From: Paracoccaceae bacterium
Lineage (GTDB): Bacteria; Pseudomonadota; Alphaproteobacteria; Rhodobacterales; Rhodobacteraceae
Direction: 5' to 3'
Assembly: GCA_030066855.1 (NCBI GenBank)
Contig: JASJAU010000038.1
Span: 1-47,544, forward strand
Length of the DNA stretch: 47,544 bases
Shown here: positions 17,887 through 25,930 of the stretch, one piece after another
Numbering within the stretch: the first letter of the stretch is position 1
Layout of the letters: the number at the start of each line of letters is the position of its first letter
Made by a program: the position numbers and the translations under genes
Notes under the pieces: model-generated
Database searches by the model: none
What the model was told of the DNA's origin: nothing
The model's input: the letters and a program-made list of their open reading frames with translations, nothing else

Positions 17887-18788
17887 TGTCAGGCGAAACG
17901 CGGTATGCCGATTGGATCGCGGTTGATTGGGGCGCATCCCGCATTCGCGCCTGGGCCATGCGCGGTCGCGAGGCGGTGGCAGGCACGGAAACCGCCGCTA
18001 TGGATTTGGATCGAGAAGGGTTTGAGGAGGTCCTCGTGAACCTGCTCGACCCGTGGCTCGGAAAGGAGCCGACCGATGTCCTCGTCGGAGGTTTGGGAAC
18101 CGCTCGTTTCGATTTGGCCGCCCGCGACGCGCCAGTCCCGGCAAAGCCGCTTGCCGCAGGCCTCGCCCTCGCGACAACCTCAGACCCCCGGCTAGCTGTT
18201 AGGGTGATCCCCGGATTGCAACAGTCCTCGCCCGCCGACGTCATGCACGGCGACACAACCCGGATCGCGGGCGTTCTTGCCGCTGAGCCGGATTTCGACG
18301 GCGTGATCTGCCTGGCAGGAGCGCATTCAAGATGGGCGCGGGTCTCTGCGGGCGAGGTTGTCAGTTTCCGAAGCTTCATGACGGTGGAGCTTCTTGAACT
18401 CCTCGCAGCCAGCTCGGCTTTGAGCGGTTCGATTGGTGACGGCTGGGATGAGGGGGCTTTTGTCGCCGCCGTCTCCGACGCCATGTCCCGGCCGGAGGCG
18501 CTCGCAGCGCGCCTGTTCAGCATCCGGGCAGAGGCCTTGATCGATGGACTGAGTGGCGATGCCGCCCGGGCGCAGCTGACGGGCTACTTAATCGGCGCAG
18601 AACTGGCCGCCGCGCGACCTTATTGGCTGGGCCAGAAGGTGCTGGTCGTCGGACCCCAACCTTATTTGGACGCTTACATGTCGGCGCTCTCCGCTCAAGG
18701 CGCGGCGCCAATCGCTGGCGACGAAACAGCCTCAATCTTGGCCGGTCTCTCTGCCGCCTACGAGACCGAAAAGGAGCTTGCGCCATGA
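17886..18788 (+). CDS. DgoK-like 2-keto-3-deoxygalactonokinase homologue with degenerate motifs
   Basis: 300 aa of the DgoK fold: N-terminal IAVDWGASRIRAWAM phosphate block and C-terminal TGYLIGAELAAARPYWLGQ are normal. Compared with the E. coli enzyme and with the second copy at 44278-45198, three signatures are altered: GM-SR-GW-E-PY appears as GGLGTARFDLAARDAP (68-83), MRGEETQ as MHGDTTR (120-126), and PGTHSKW as AGAHSRW (144-150); MTGEL is MTVEL. Its start overlaps the SDR stop (TGATG) and its end overlaps the next gene by 4 bp. It may have a changed substrate, a non-catalytic role or be decaying. Confidence 0.82.
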   Translation: MSGETRYADWIAVDWGASRIRAWAMRGREAVAGTETAAMDLDREGFEEVLVNLLDPWLGKEPTDVLVGGLGTARFDLAARDAPVPAKPLAAGLALATTSDPRLAVRVIPGLQQSSPADVMHGDTTRIAGVLAAEPDFDGVICLAGAHSRWARVSAGEVVSFRSFMTVELLELLAASSALSGSIGDGWDEGAFVAAVSDAMSRPEALAARLFSIRAEALIDGLSGDAARAQLTGYLIGAELAAARPYWLGQKVLVVGPQPYLDAYMSALSAQGAAPIAGDETASILAGLSAAYETEKELAP

Positions 18789-19645
18789 GCCGCGTCCATG
18801 ACCCCACGATTTGCGCCCTTGGCGAGGGGCCGCTCTGGCACCCGCTTCGCGAACAGCTCTTCTGGTTCGACATCATTCGCTACCGGCTCCATACGCGGGA
18901 AGGTGATCGTACGAAGACCTGGCAGTTCGACGAGCACGTTTCCGCGGCAGGCTGGGTCGATGAGGAGCGGTTCCTGATCGCCTCCGAGACCAAGCTTTTT
19001 CTCTTCAACGTGGAGACTGGCCAATCGGAAGACGTTTGTCCGCTGGAGGCAGACAATCACGCCACCCGCTCGAACGACGGGCGCGCGGATCCCTTCGGCG
19101 GCTTCTGGATTGGCACCATGGGCAAAGCGGCGGAACCGGGCGCGGGCGCGATCTATCGCTTCTACCACGGCGAGGCGCGTCTGCTCTATCCGAGCATCAC
19201 CGTCCCCAACGCGATCTCCTTCACACCGGACGGCAGGTTCGCCTATTGGACGGATTCGCACCGAGGCCAGATCATGCGCCAGCCGCTGGATCCCGCCGAT
19301 GGATGGCCGGAGGGAGAGCCGGCGCTCTGGCTCGATCTGTCGTCTGAAGGCATTATCCCGGACGGCGCCGTCGTGGACGCCGAAGGCAATCTCTGGAACG
19401 CGCAATGGCGCTCCTGGCGGGTGGCCTGTTACAGCCCCGAGGGCGCGTTCCTTCGCGCTGTGCCCTTCAACGCCTCGCAAACATCCTGCCCGGCCTTTGG
19501 GGGCGACAATCTGACGACGCTCTATTGCACCTCGGCGCGGGATTCTGTCGAAAGCAGGGATGAAAGGCCGTCCGCACAGCACGGCATGACATTTGCCGCC
19601 GACAACGTCGCACAAGGTCTGCCCGAGCGACAAGTCAAGCTCTGA
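18785..19645 (+). CDS. SMP-30/gluconolactonase-family sugar lactonase
   Basis: 286-aa six-bladed beta-propeller that opens sugar lactones. The conserved residues are in place: Glu in LGEGPLWHP (residues 13-21), SNDGRADPFGGFWIGTMG (about 98-115), Asn in ITVPNAISFTPDG, and Asp in IPDGAVVDAEGNLW. The metal-binding set therefore looks complete, in contrast to the two genes before it. A 4-bp ATGA overlap with the kinase gene shows translational coupling. The likely substrate is the lactone produced by a sugar 1-dehydrogenase. Confidence 0.92.
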   Translation: MSRVHDPTICALGEGPLWHPLREQLFWFDIIRYRLHTREGDRTKTWQFDEHVSAAGWVDEERFLIASETKLFLFNVETGQSEDVCPLEADNHATRSNDGRADPFGGFWIGTMGKAAEPGAGAIYRFYHGEARLLYPSITVPNAISFTPDGRFAYWTDSHRGQIMRQPLDPADGWPEGEPALWLDLSSEGIIPDGAVVDAEGNLWNAQWRSWRVACYSPEGAFLRAVPFNASQTSCPAFGGDNLTTLYCTSARDSVESRDERPSAQHGMTFAADNVAQGLPERQVKL

Positions 19646-19732
19646 CATGGACCTCGGGCCAAGGCGTCGCCTTCGCCCTTTCCCTCGCCCCCGCCCCATG
19701 CGAGGGTCCGCCGAGACCAGAAGGAAGCCTCC

Positions 19733-20419
19733 ATGCCCGTCACGCATTGCGTCTTCGACGCTTACGGCACGCTCTTCGATGTCGCCGCTGCCGCGCGGCT
19801 GACCGCCGGGCAGCCGGGGCAGGAGAAGCTGGCCGAGGTGTGGCCGAAACTCGCAGCCGACTGGCGCGCCAAACAGCTCCAATACACGTGGCTCCGCGCC
19901 ATAACCGGGGACTACATGTCTTTCTGGGAGGTCACGAAAGACGGGCTGGACTGGGCGATGGAGGCCTCCGGGCTCGACGATCCGGTTCTGCGCGAAACAC
20001 TTCTCGCGCTCTACTGGGAGCTTCCGGCCTACAAAGAGGTCCCGAAGATGCTCGCCACCCTGAAAGCCAAGGGATTTCAGACGGCGATCCTCTCGAACGG
20101 ATCGCCTGACATGCTGGAGGGAGCGGTGGATTATGCCGGCGTGGGCATGTGGCTGGACGCGACGCTCTCGGTCGAAAGCGTGGGCGTCTTCAAGCCCGCG
20201 AAAGCAGTCTACGACATGGTCGGCGCCCGGTTTGAGACCGATCCGTCAGAGGTGATGTTCGTGTCTTCGAACGGATGGGACGCAGCAAGCGCGGCGCAAT
20301 ACGGCTTCAACACGGTTTGGGTGAACCGGGCGGGCGAGCCGATGGACCGGCTGCCCGTCGAACCCTCGCATGTCCTGACCGACCTCTCCACCATCCCAGA
20401 CCTGGCAGGCCAGCTCTGA
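19733..20419 (+). CDS. Haloacid dehalogenase, type II (HAD superfamily)
   Basis: 228 aa. Nucleophile Asp9 in FDAYGTLFD, the cap-domain block WRAKQLQYTWLRA, Ser in LSNGSPDML, Lys in VGVFKP and the Asp of FVSSNGWDA are all the type II L-2-haloacid dehalogenase signature. It would hydrolyse 2-haloalkanoic acids to 2-hydroxy acids, although close relatives act on other small acids. Ribosome binding site AAGGAAG is 5-11 bases upstream. The stop overlaps the start of the following hydrolase (TGATG). Confidence 0.9.
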   Translation: MPVTHCVFDAYGTLFDVAAAARLTAGQPGQEKLAEVWPKLAADWRAKQLQYTWLRAITGDYMSFWEVTKDGLDWAMEASGLDDPVLRETLLALYWELPAYKEVPKMLATLKAKGFQTAILSNGSPDMLEGAVDYAGVGMWLDATLSVESVGVFKPAKAVYDMVGARFETDPSEVMFVSSNGWDAASAAQYGFNTVWVNRAGEPMDRLPVEPSHVLTDLSTIPDLAGQL

Positions 20420-21240
20420 TGCCCGATTTCCAAGCGCCAGACGGCACACGCCTTCACTACACCGACGAGGGGTCCGGCAAGGTCGTTCTTGCCCTCGCCG
20501 GCCTGTCGCGGAACGGAACCGACTTCGACTATGTCGCGCCCCACCTTGCAGACACCCGCCTCATCCGCCTGGATTATCGCGGTCGCGGCAAGTCGGAATG
20601 GGCTGACCCGGAGACTTACACGATCTCGACCGAGGCGGGCGACGCCCTCGCCCTCCTCGACCATCTGGGCATCGAACGCGCCGCGATCCTGGGCACATCG
20701 CGCGGCGGTCTCATTGCGCTCACCCTCGCAGCCATGGCCAAGCCCCGTCTGACCGGCATCTGCCTCGTCGACATCGGCCCGAAAATCGAACCTGCAGGCC
20801 TCGAGACGATCCGCAACTACATAGGCGTGAACCCGGCGGCCAAGACCTTTGAAGAAGCGATGGCAATACGCGCCACCCTGCTGGCCGGTTTCGAAAACGT
20901 GCCGGCGGAGCGCTGGGGGGAGGAGGTGCGAAAGCACTACGTTGAAACCAACGATGGGCTTCGGATCAACTACGATCCGCGCCTCCGTGAGAGCGTGTTG
21001 AAAGCCGCCGACGCGCCCGTGCCCGACCTCTGGCCGTTGTTCGATGCCGCCGAGGGCCTGCCGCTGGCGGCGATCCGGGGCGCGAACTCGGACCTCTTCT
21101 CATCCGACACGCTAGACGAAATGCGGCGCCGAAGACCGGACATGATTGCCGGCGTCGTCCCCGATCGCGGGCACGTGCCCTTCCTCGACGAGCCGGAAGC
21201 GATCGCCGCTATCCGGGCGTTTCTGGAGCGACTACCATGA
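20419..21240 (+). CDS. Alpha/beta-fold hydrolase
   Basis: 273 aa with nucleophile elbow GTSRGG (around residue 94), acid Asp in NSDLFSS and His in DRGHVPFLDEP. The block LDYRGRGKSEW is typical of small-ester and C-C hydrolases and of haloacetate dehalogenase-like enzymes. It is coupled to the haloacid dehalogenase gene before and overlaps the dehydratase gene after by 4 bp, so the three proteins probably act in one route. Substrate not readable. Confidence 0.88.
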   Translation: MPDFQAPDGTRLHYTDEGSGKVVLALAGLSRNGTDFDYVAPHLADTRLIRLDYRGRGKSEWADPETYTISTEAGDALALLDHLGIERAAILGTSRGGLIALTLAAMAKPRLTGICLVDIGPKIEPAGLETIRNYIGVNPAAKTFEEAMAIRATLLAGFENVPAERWGEEVRKHYVETNDGLRINYDPRLRESVLKAADAPVPDLWPLFDAAEGLPLAAIRGANSDLFSSDTLDEMRRRRPDMIAGVVPDRGHVPFLDEPEAIAAIRAFLERLP

Positions 21241-22202
21241 ATATCGAAAAGATCCGCGCCGCCGCCCGGCGCCTCGACGGGCATGCGGTAAGGACGCCGC
21301 TTCTCAACGCGCCGCTTCTCGACGCCGAGGCGGGCCGGCGCGTCTTCGTCAAGGCCGAGTGCCTTCAAAAGACCGGGTCCTTCAAGTACCGCGGCGGGAG
21401 GTCTGCCGTCTCAGCTCTGGACCCTGAGACGCGGGCCCAGGGCGTGATCGCCTTCTCGTCCGGCAACCACGCACAGGGCGTGGCGCTGGCCGCTCGCGAG
21501 CTTGGGGCGCCCGCCGTTATAGTGATGCCCTCCGACGCGCCCGCGCTGAAGATCGCCAACACGAAAGCACTGGGGGCCGAGGTCGTGCTTTATGACCGGG
21601 CGAAGGAGGACCGGGCGGAGATCGGCGCGCGGCTTTCCGGCGAGCGTGGGCTCACGCTCATCAAGCCCTTCGATGAACCGGAAGTGATTGCAGGACAAGG
21701 CACGACCGGATTGGAGATCGCCGCGCAGGCTCGAGCCGCAGGCGTTGAGGAGGGCGAGGTGCTTGTCTGTTGCGGCGGCGGCGGGCTGACCTCCGGCATC
21801 GCGCTGGCGCTGGAGGCGGAGGCGCCGGGCCTGCGGCCCCGGCCGGTCGAGCCTGAAGGGTTCGACGATGTCGCGCGCTCGCTCGCCACCGGCGCGATCC
21901 AGTCGAACGACCGACTCACCGGCTCGCTCTGCGACGCCATCATCACACAATCCCCGGGCGAGATCACATTTCCGATCATGCAGCGCCTCTGCGGCCCCGG
22001 CATTGTCGTCACGGACGAGGAGGCGCTTCGCGCCATGGCCGTGGCCTTCACCCGCCTGAAGGTCGTGCTGGAACCCGGCGGCGCGGTCGCGCTCGCCGCC
22101 GCGCTCTACCATGCCGAAGACAAGCGCGACATCATCGTCGTGGCTTCAGGCGGCAACGTCGACGCGCCCGTGTACCGGGACGCGCTTGCGCGCTTCGCCT
22201 GA
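21237..22202 (+). CDS. PLP-dependent threonine/serine dehydratase-like enzyme
   Basis: 321 aa of fold-type II PLP enzymes. The PLP lysine is in TGSFKYRGG (about residue 51), the phosphate-binding loop is CCGGGGLTSG, and SSGNHAQGVALAA binds the cofactor ring. There is no C-terminal ACT domain, so it resembles catabolic threonine dehydratase, serine racemase or threo-3-hydroxyaspartate dehydratase rather than IlvA. Starts inside the end of the previous gene (ATGA). Confidence 0.88.
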   Translation: MNIEKIRAAARRLDGHAVRTPLLNAPLLDAEAGRRVFVKAECLQKTGSFKYRGGRSAVSALDPETRAQGVIAFSSGNHAQGVALAARELGAPAVIVMPSDAPALKIANTKALGAEVVLYDRAKEDRAEIGARLSGERGLTLIKPFDEPEVIAGQGTTGLEIAAQARAAGVEEGEVLVCCGGGGLTSGIALALEAEAPGLRPRPVEPEGFDDVARSLATGAIQSNDRLTGSLCDAIITQSPGEITFPIMQRLCGPGIVVTDEEALRAMAVAFTRLKVVLEPGGAVALAAALYHAEDKRDIIVVASGGNVDAPVYRDALARFA

Positions 22203-22228
22203 CCGGAGAGTGAGAGAGGGAGATCGCG

Positions 22229-23017
22229 ATGCCGATGATCGAGCTTGGCGACATTGCCGTCCACTACCGGGAAGACGGCGATCCGGCAGGCCGGCCGGTC
22301 GTATTCTCCAATTCCCTTGGCACAGACCTGCGCCTTTGGGACGCCGTTATCGAGCGTCTGCCGCCTGAGCTGCGTCTGATCCGCTACGACAAGCGCGGTC
22401 ACGGGCTGACCGACGCGCCGCCGGCGCCTTATTCAATGGGGTCGCTCGTCGCTGATGCCGAGCGTCTCCTCGATCAGCTCGAGGTCCGCGACGCCGCTTT
22501 CGTCGGCCTATCCATCGGCGGCATGATCGCCCAGGGGCTGGCCGCCAAGCGCCTCGACCAGATCCGCGCGCTTGTGATCTCCAACACGGCTGCCAAAATC
22601 GGCACGCGGGATATGTGGGCCGAGCGCATCGATGCCGTTGAAGAGTATGGGATCGAGGCCCTTGCCGACGCGACGATGGAGCGCTGGTTCACCTCAGCCT
22701 TTCGGGCCACGCCCGAACTCCGTAAATGGCGCAACATGATGACCCGCCAGCCGGCCCAGGGCTACACGGGCTGCGCCGCCGCAATCGCGGGAACCGACTT
22801 CCTAACGCCCACCTCTGGTTTGACACTGCCGACGCTCGCCATCGCCGGAAGCGAGGACGGCTCCACTCCGCCGGACCTTGTTCGAGAAACCGCGAACGTG
22901 ATCAAGGGAAGCCGGTTCGCGTTGATCCGCGGCGCAGGCCATCTGCCCTGTGTGGAGAAGCCGGACGAGTACGTCGGGATCCTGACCGGCTTCCTCCGCG
23001 ACGTCGGACACATCTGA
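22229..23017 (+). CDS. 3-oxoadipate enol-lactonase-like hydrolase (PcaD family)
   Basis: 262 aa, alpha/beta hydrolase with Ser in GLSIGGMIAQ (about 91), Asp in AGSEDGSTPP and His in GAGHLPCVEKP. SNSLGTDLRLWD near the N-terminus and YDKRGHGLTDAP are the PcaD signature. In the beta-ketoadipate pathway it would open the enol-lactone, but no other pca gene is here, so a different lactone or ester is possible. Ribosome binding site GGGAG upstream. It lies 26 bp after the dehydratase gene, in the same direction. Confidence 0.85.
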   Translation: MPMIELGDIAVHYREDGDPAGRPVVFSNSLGTDLRLWDAVIERLPPELRLIRYDKRGHGLTDAPPAPYSMGSLVADAERLLDQLEVRDAAFVGLSIGGMIAQGLAAKRLDQIRALVISNTAAKIGTRDMWAERIDAVEEYGIEALADATMERWFTSAFRATPELRKWRNMMTRQPAQGYTGCAAAIAGTDFLTPTSGLTLPTLAIAGSEDGSTPPDLVRETANVIKGSRFALIRGAGHLPCVEKPDEYVGILTGFLRDVGHI

Positions 23018-23084
23018 CAAACAACTTGTCGAAGCGTCGATGGCTATGCGATGTCCGTCGGACTGAGCGGTTTGACTGGTATCC

Positions 23085-24311
23085 ATGCGCCTGCCCCTCG
23101 CCTTCGTGCTGATGACGACCATGATCGACTCGATGGGCATCGGGCTGATCCTGCCAGTCATGCCTGCGCTCTTGCGCGAGATCGGCGACATCCCGCTTTC
23201 CGAAGCCGCGCTTTGGGGCGGCGTACTCGCCACGTCCTTCGCGGTCATGCAGTTCCTCTTCGGCCCCGTGATCGGCGCTCTTTCCGACCGCTATGGACGC
23301 CGTCCGGTCATGCTCTGGTCGCTCCTGATCATGGCCGTCGACTATCTGGTCATGGCGGTCGCGCAGGCGTTCTGGCTTCTGTTCATCGGTCGCATCGTGG
23401 GCGGGATCGTCGCGGCGACGCAATCCACAGCGATGGCGTTCATGGCCGACATCTCGAAACCGGAGGAGAAAGCGGCCCGCTTCGGAATGATCGGCGCAGC
23501 CTTCGGGATCGGCTTCGTCCTCGGCCCCCTTCTGGGCGGCCTCCTAGCCGAATTCGGCACCCGCGCGCCATTCTACGCCGCAGCGGCGCTGGCCGCGCTG
23601 AACTTCGCCTTCGGGTACTTCGTGATGCCCGAGACGCTGGAAGAGGAACGACGCAGACCCTTCGAATGGGCGCGGGGCAATCCGCTTGGCGCGTTCAAAC
23701 ACGTGACCGGCAACCCCGAACTCCGCCGCCTCTTGATCCTGTTCTTCCTCTACCAGGTCGCCTTCTTCGTCTATCCTGCGGTCTGGGCCTACTACACCGA
23801 GGCGCGCTTTGGCTGGGGCCCGAGGATGATTGGCTTCTCGCTCGGCGCCTTCGGGATCGCGCTGGCGATTGTACAAGGCGGGCTGATCCGCCTAATCCTC
23901 AAGTGGCTTGGGGACAGAGGGACGGTCATCTATGGGCTCTGCTTCAACTTTTTCGCGTTCCTGTTCCTAGCCTTCGTTGAAAGCGGAACTGCGGCGCTTC
24001 TGTTCACCCCGCTGACCGCGCTCGGCGCCGTCGTCACGCCAGCTGTTCAAGGGATTATGTCGCGACTGACCGCAGACGATTCCCAGGGCGAGTTGCAGGG
24101 CGTCATGACCTCAACTGTTGCCCTCTCGATGATCATCTCTCCGTTGATCATGACCCAGGTCTTCGCCGCTTTCGCGGACGAGGGCGCGAGATACGTCCTT
24201 CCTGGCGCGCCTTTCCTGGTCTCGATGTTATTGATGGTCGCCTGCGCCGTCGTCTTCCTGGCCCGCCCCCCGCGCGGCGCGAGTGTGAAGCGCGGCTCAT
24301 TCGGCAGATGA
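23085..24311 (+). CDS. MFS transporter, TCR/Tet-like family
   Basis: 408 aa with twelve hydrophobic segments. Motif A appears as GALSDRYGRRPVML (about 65-78) and motif C as GFVLGPLLGG in helix 5. It belongs to the TetA/Tet(C)-type branch of drug:H+ antiporters; most members in environmental bacteria are not proven tetracycline pumps, and neither a tetR nor resistance context is present. It sits 67 bp after the PcaD-like gene. Confidence 0.9.
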   Translation: MRLPLAFVLMTTMIDSMGIGLILPVMPALLREIGDIPLSEAALWGGVLATSFAVMQFLFGPVIGALSDRYGRRPVMLWSLLIMAVDYLVMAVAQAFWLLFIGRIVGGIVAATQSTAMAFMADISKPEEKAARFGMIGAAFGIGFVLGPLLGGLLAEFGTRAPFYAAAALAALNFAFGYFVMPETLEEERRRPFEWARGNPLGAFKHVTGNPELRRLLILFFLYQVAFFVYPAVWAYYTEARFGWGPRMIGFSLGAFGIALAIVQGGLIRLILKWLGDRGTVIYGLCFNFFAFLFLAFVESGTAALLFTPLTALGAVVTPAVQGIMSRLTADDSQGELQGVMTSTVALSMIISPLIMTQVFAAFADEGARYVLPGAPFLVSMLLMVACAVVFLARPPRGASVKRGSFGR

Positions 24312-24381
24312 CTTGTCGCATTCCGGCTTGCCCTCGCCTCCACCTCGCGCCAGCGTCGGCATCAAGGCACGGGAGATCGAC

Positions 24382-25467
24382 ATGAAACGTATTCGCGCCG
24401 CGGTTTGTCACGCCTTTGGCGAGCCCCTGAGCATTGAGGAGGTCGACCTCGCGCCGCCCGACGGACGCGCCGTCGAGGTCACGGTCTCGGCCTGCGCGAT
24501 CTGCCACTCCGACATTTCCTATGCGGACGGTATCTGGGGCGGGACGCTTCCGGCAGTCTACGGGCATGAGGCCGCAGGCGTCGTGACCGCGCTTGGTCCG
24601 CAGGCCTCGGGGTTCACCCTGGGCGACCGCGTGATCGTCACGCTGATCCGTGCTTGCGGCGCATGCGCCTCCTGCGCGAGCGGGCGGCCGGTCGCCTGCG
24701 CCAGTCCCGGCGGCCCCGCGCCCCTGACCTTGCCGGACGGCACGCCCTGCCATCAGGCGATGGCCACAGGGGGGTTCGCCGAAAAGGTGGTGGTCGACCA
24801 AAGCCAGCTCGCGCACATCCCTGATGAGATTCCGTTCGACGTGGCATCTCTCCTCTCCTGCGGCGTGATCACCGGAGTCGGCGCGGTGGTGAACGCCGCG
24901 CAGGTCCGTCCAGGCGAGGACGTGGTCGTTATCGGTGCGGGCGGCGTGGGTCTCAACGCTGTGCAGGGCGCGCGCATCGCCGGCGCCCGCCGGATCGTCG
25001 CCGTGGACATCGCCGAGGAGAAGCTCGACGACGCTCGCAGCTTCGGCGCAACCGATACGCTCCTCGCCTCCGAACCCGACCCCTTGGGCCGTCTGAAGGG
25101 CATGATCGGCAAGGGCGCCGATGCTGTCCTCGTGACCGTGGGCGCGATTCCGGCCTATGACGCGGCCCCCAAATACCTCGCGCCGGGAGGGCGCGTGGTC
25201 ATGGTCGGCATGCCCGCCTCCGGCGCCATGGCGCAATACGAGGCTGACACGGTCGCCAGTCTCGGCCAGGGCTTCATCGGTTCCAAGATGGGGGACACGG
25301 TTCTGGCGCGCGATATCCCGTGGCTCAGCGATCTCTACCTGCAAGGGCGGTTGCAACTCGACGAGCTGATCTCCAACCGCTGGAGCCTTGATCAGATCAA
25401 CGACGCCATGGCGGACACGAAAGCGGGAAAAGCCCGACGCAACGTGATCCTCTTCGATCCCGCCTAA
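24382..25467 (+). CDS. Zinc-dependent alcohol dehydrogenase (MDR superfamily)
   Basis: 361 aa. Catalytic zinc ligands are visible in CAICHSD (about 36-42) and YGHEAAGVV; structural zinc cysteines appear only in part (CGACASCASGRPVAC), and the NAD(P) motif is VIGAGGVGLNAVQGA. The layout matches class III-like and aryl/sugar alcohol dehydrogenases of Rhodobacterales. Start MKRIRAAV at 24382 follows GGGAG; the frame runs further upstream without similarity. Its last 4 bp overlap the convergent GNAT gene. Confidence 0.9.
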   Translation: MKRIRAAVCHAFGEPLSIEEVDLAPPDGRAVEVTVSACAICHSDISYADGIWGGTLPAVYGHEAAGVVTALGPQASGFTLGDRVIVTLIRACGACASCASGRPVACASPGGPAPLTLPDGTPCHQAMATGGFAEKVVVDQSQLAHIPDEIPFDVASLLSCGVITGVGAVVNAAQVRPGEDVVVIGAGGVGLNAVQGARIAGARRIVAVDIAEEKLDDARSFGATDTLLASEPDPLGRLKGMIGKGADAVLVTVGAIPAYDAAPKYLAPGGRVVMVGMPASGAMAQYEADTVASLGQGFIGSKMGDTVLARDIPWLSDLYLQGRLQLDELISNRWSLDQINDAMADTKAGKARRNVILFDPA

Positions 25468-25904
25468 AGGATCGCGTCATCCCAATCGTAGACCACGATG
25501 CCCTTGGTCTCGCGCGCGTCGAGCGCCCGATAGAGACCGCGCGCCGGGGCGTTCTCGGCCTCGGTCGCGAGCCAGATGCCCTCGCAGCCCCTGTCACGGG
25601 CCAGATCGCAAATGCGCTCGATGAGGCGGGTGGCGATCCCCCGACGCCGGACGTCTTCGTGAACGCCAACCTCGTTGATGAAGAATGCGGTCGGCTTGTC
25701 CGGGTGCATCAGCACTGTGCCGCTGGCGAAGCCCACAACCTCGCCCCGCTCCAGCGCCACAACCAGCTCATTCACGCGCGTCGCCAGAAAGGCCCATGCC
25801 CTTGCCGGATCAACCGGATTGTCGAAGGTGCCCGGCCGGACGCGGTCGAGGATATGCGCGTCCTCTGGACCCAGGTTGCGAATGGTGATTGGGTTTCCCG
25901 ACAT
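25464..25904 (-). CDS. GNAT-family N-acetyltransferase
   Basis: 146 aa. The acetyl-CoA site R/Q-x-x-G-x-G/A reads RRRGIATRLIE (about residues 87-97), and the fold elements VVGFASGTVL and FFINEVGVHEDV precede it. The C-terminal half, with ALYRALDARE and YDWDD, is loosely like AAC(3)-I aminoglycoside acetyltransferases, but that is not enough to claim resistance. ATG at 25904 is preferred to the upstream TTG at 25919. Divergent from the dehydratase gene with a gap of 26 bp. Confidence 0.85.
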   Translation of the reverse strand: MSGNPITIRNLGPEDAHILDRVRPGTFDNPVDPARAWAFLATRVNELVVALERGEVVGFASGTVLMHPDKPTAFFINEVGVHEDVRRRGIATRLIERICDLARDRGCEGIWLATEAENAPARGLYRALDARETKGIVVYDWDDAIL

Positions 25905-25930
25905 GGACACCTGAGCCAAGGAACGCGCCT

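Noticed and set aside
18758-19882. 374-codon frame antisense to the lactonase gene
   Set aside because: Covers a lactonase with all catalytic residues; composition is that of a reverse-complement shadow.
23085-24311. Tetracycline resistance determinant
   Set aside because: Only family-level similarity to TetA-type pumps; no tetR, no mobile element and chromosomal metabolic context.
24148-25356. 402-codon frame antisense to the MFS and alcohol dehydrogenase genes
   Set aside because: Shadow frame; both genes on the plus strand carry full motifs.
25464-25904. Aminoglycoside 3-N-acetyltransferase
   Set aside because: The resemblance is limited to the general GNAT fold and a few C-terminal residues.
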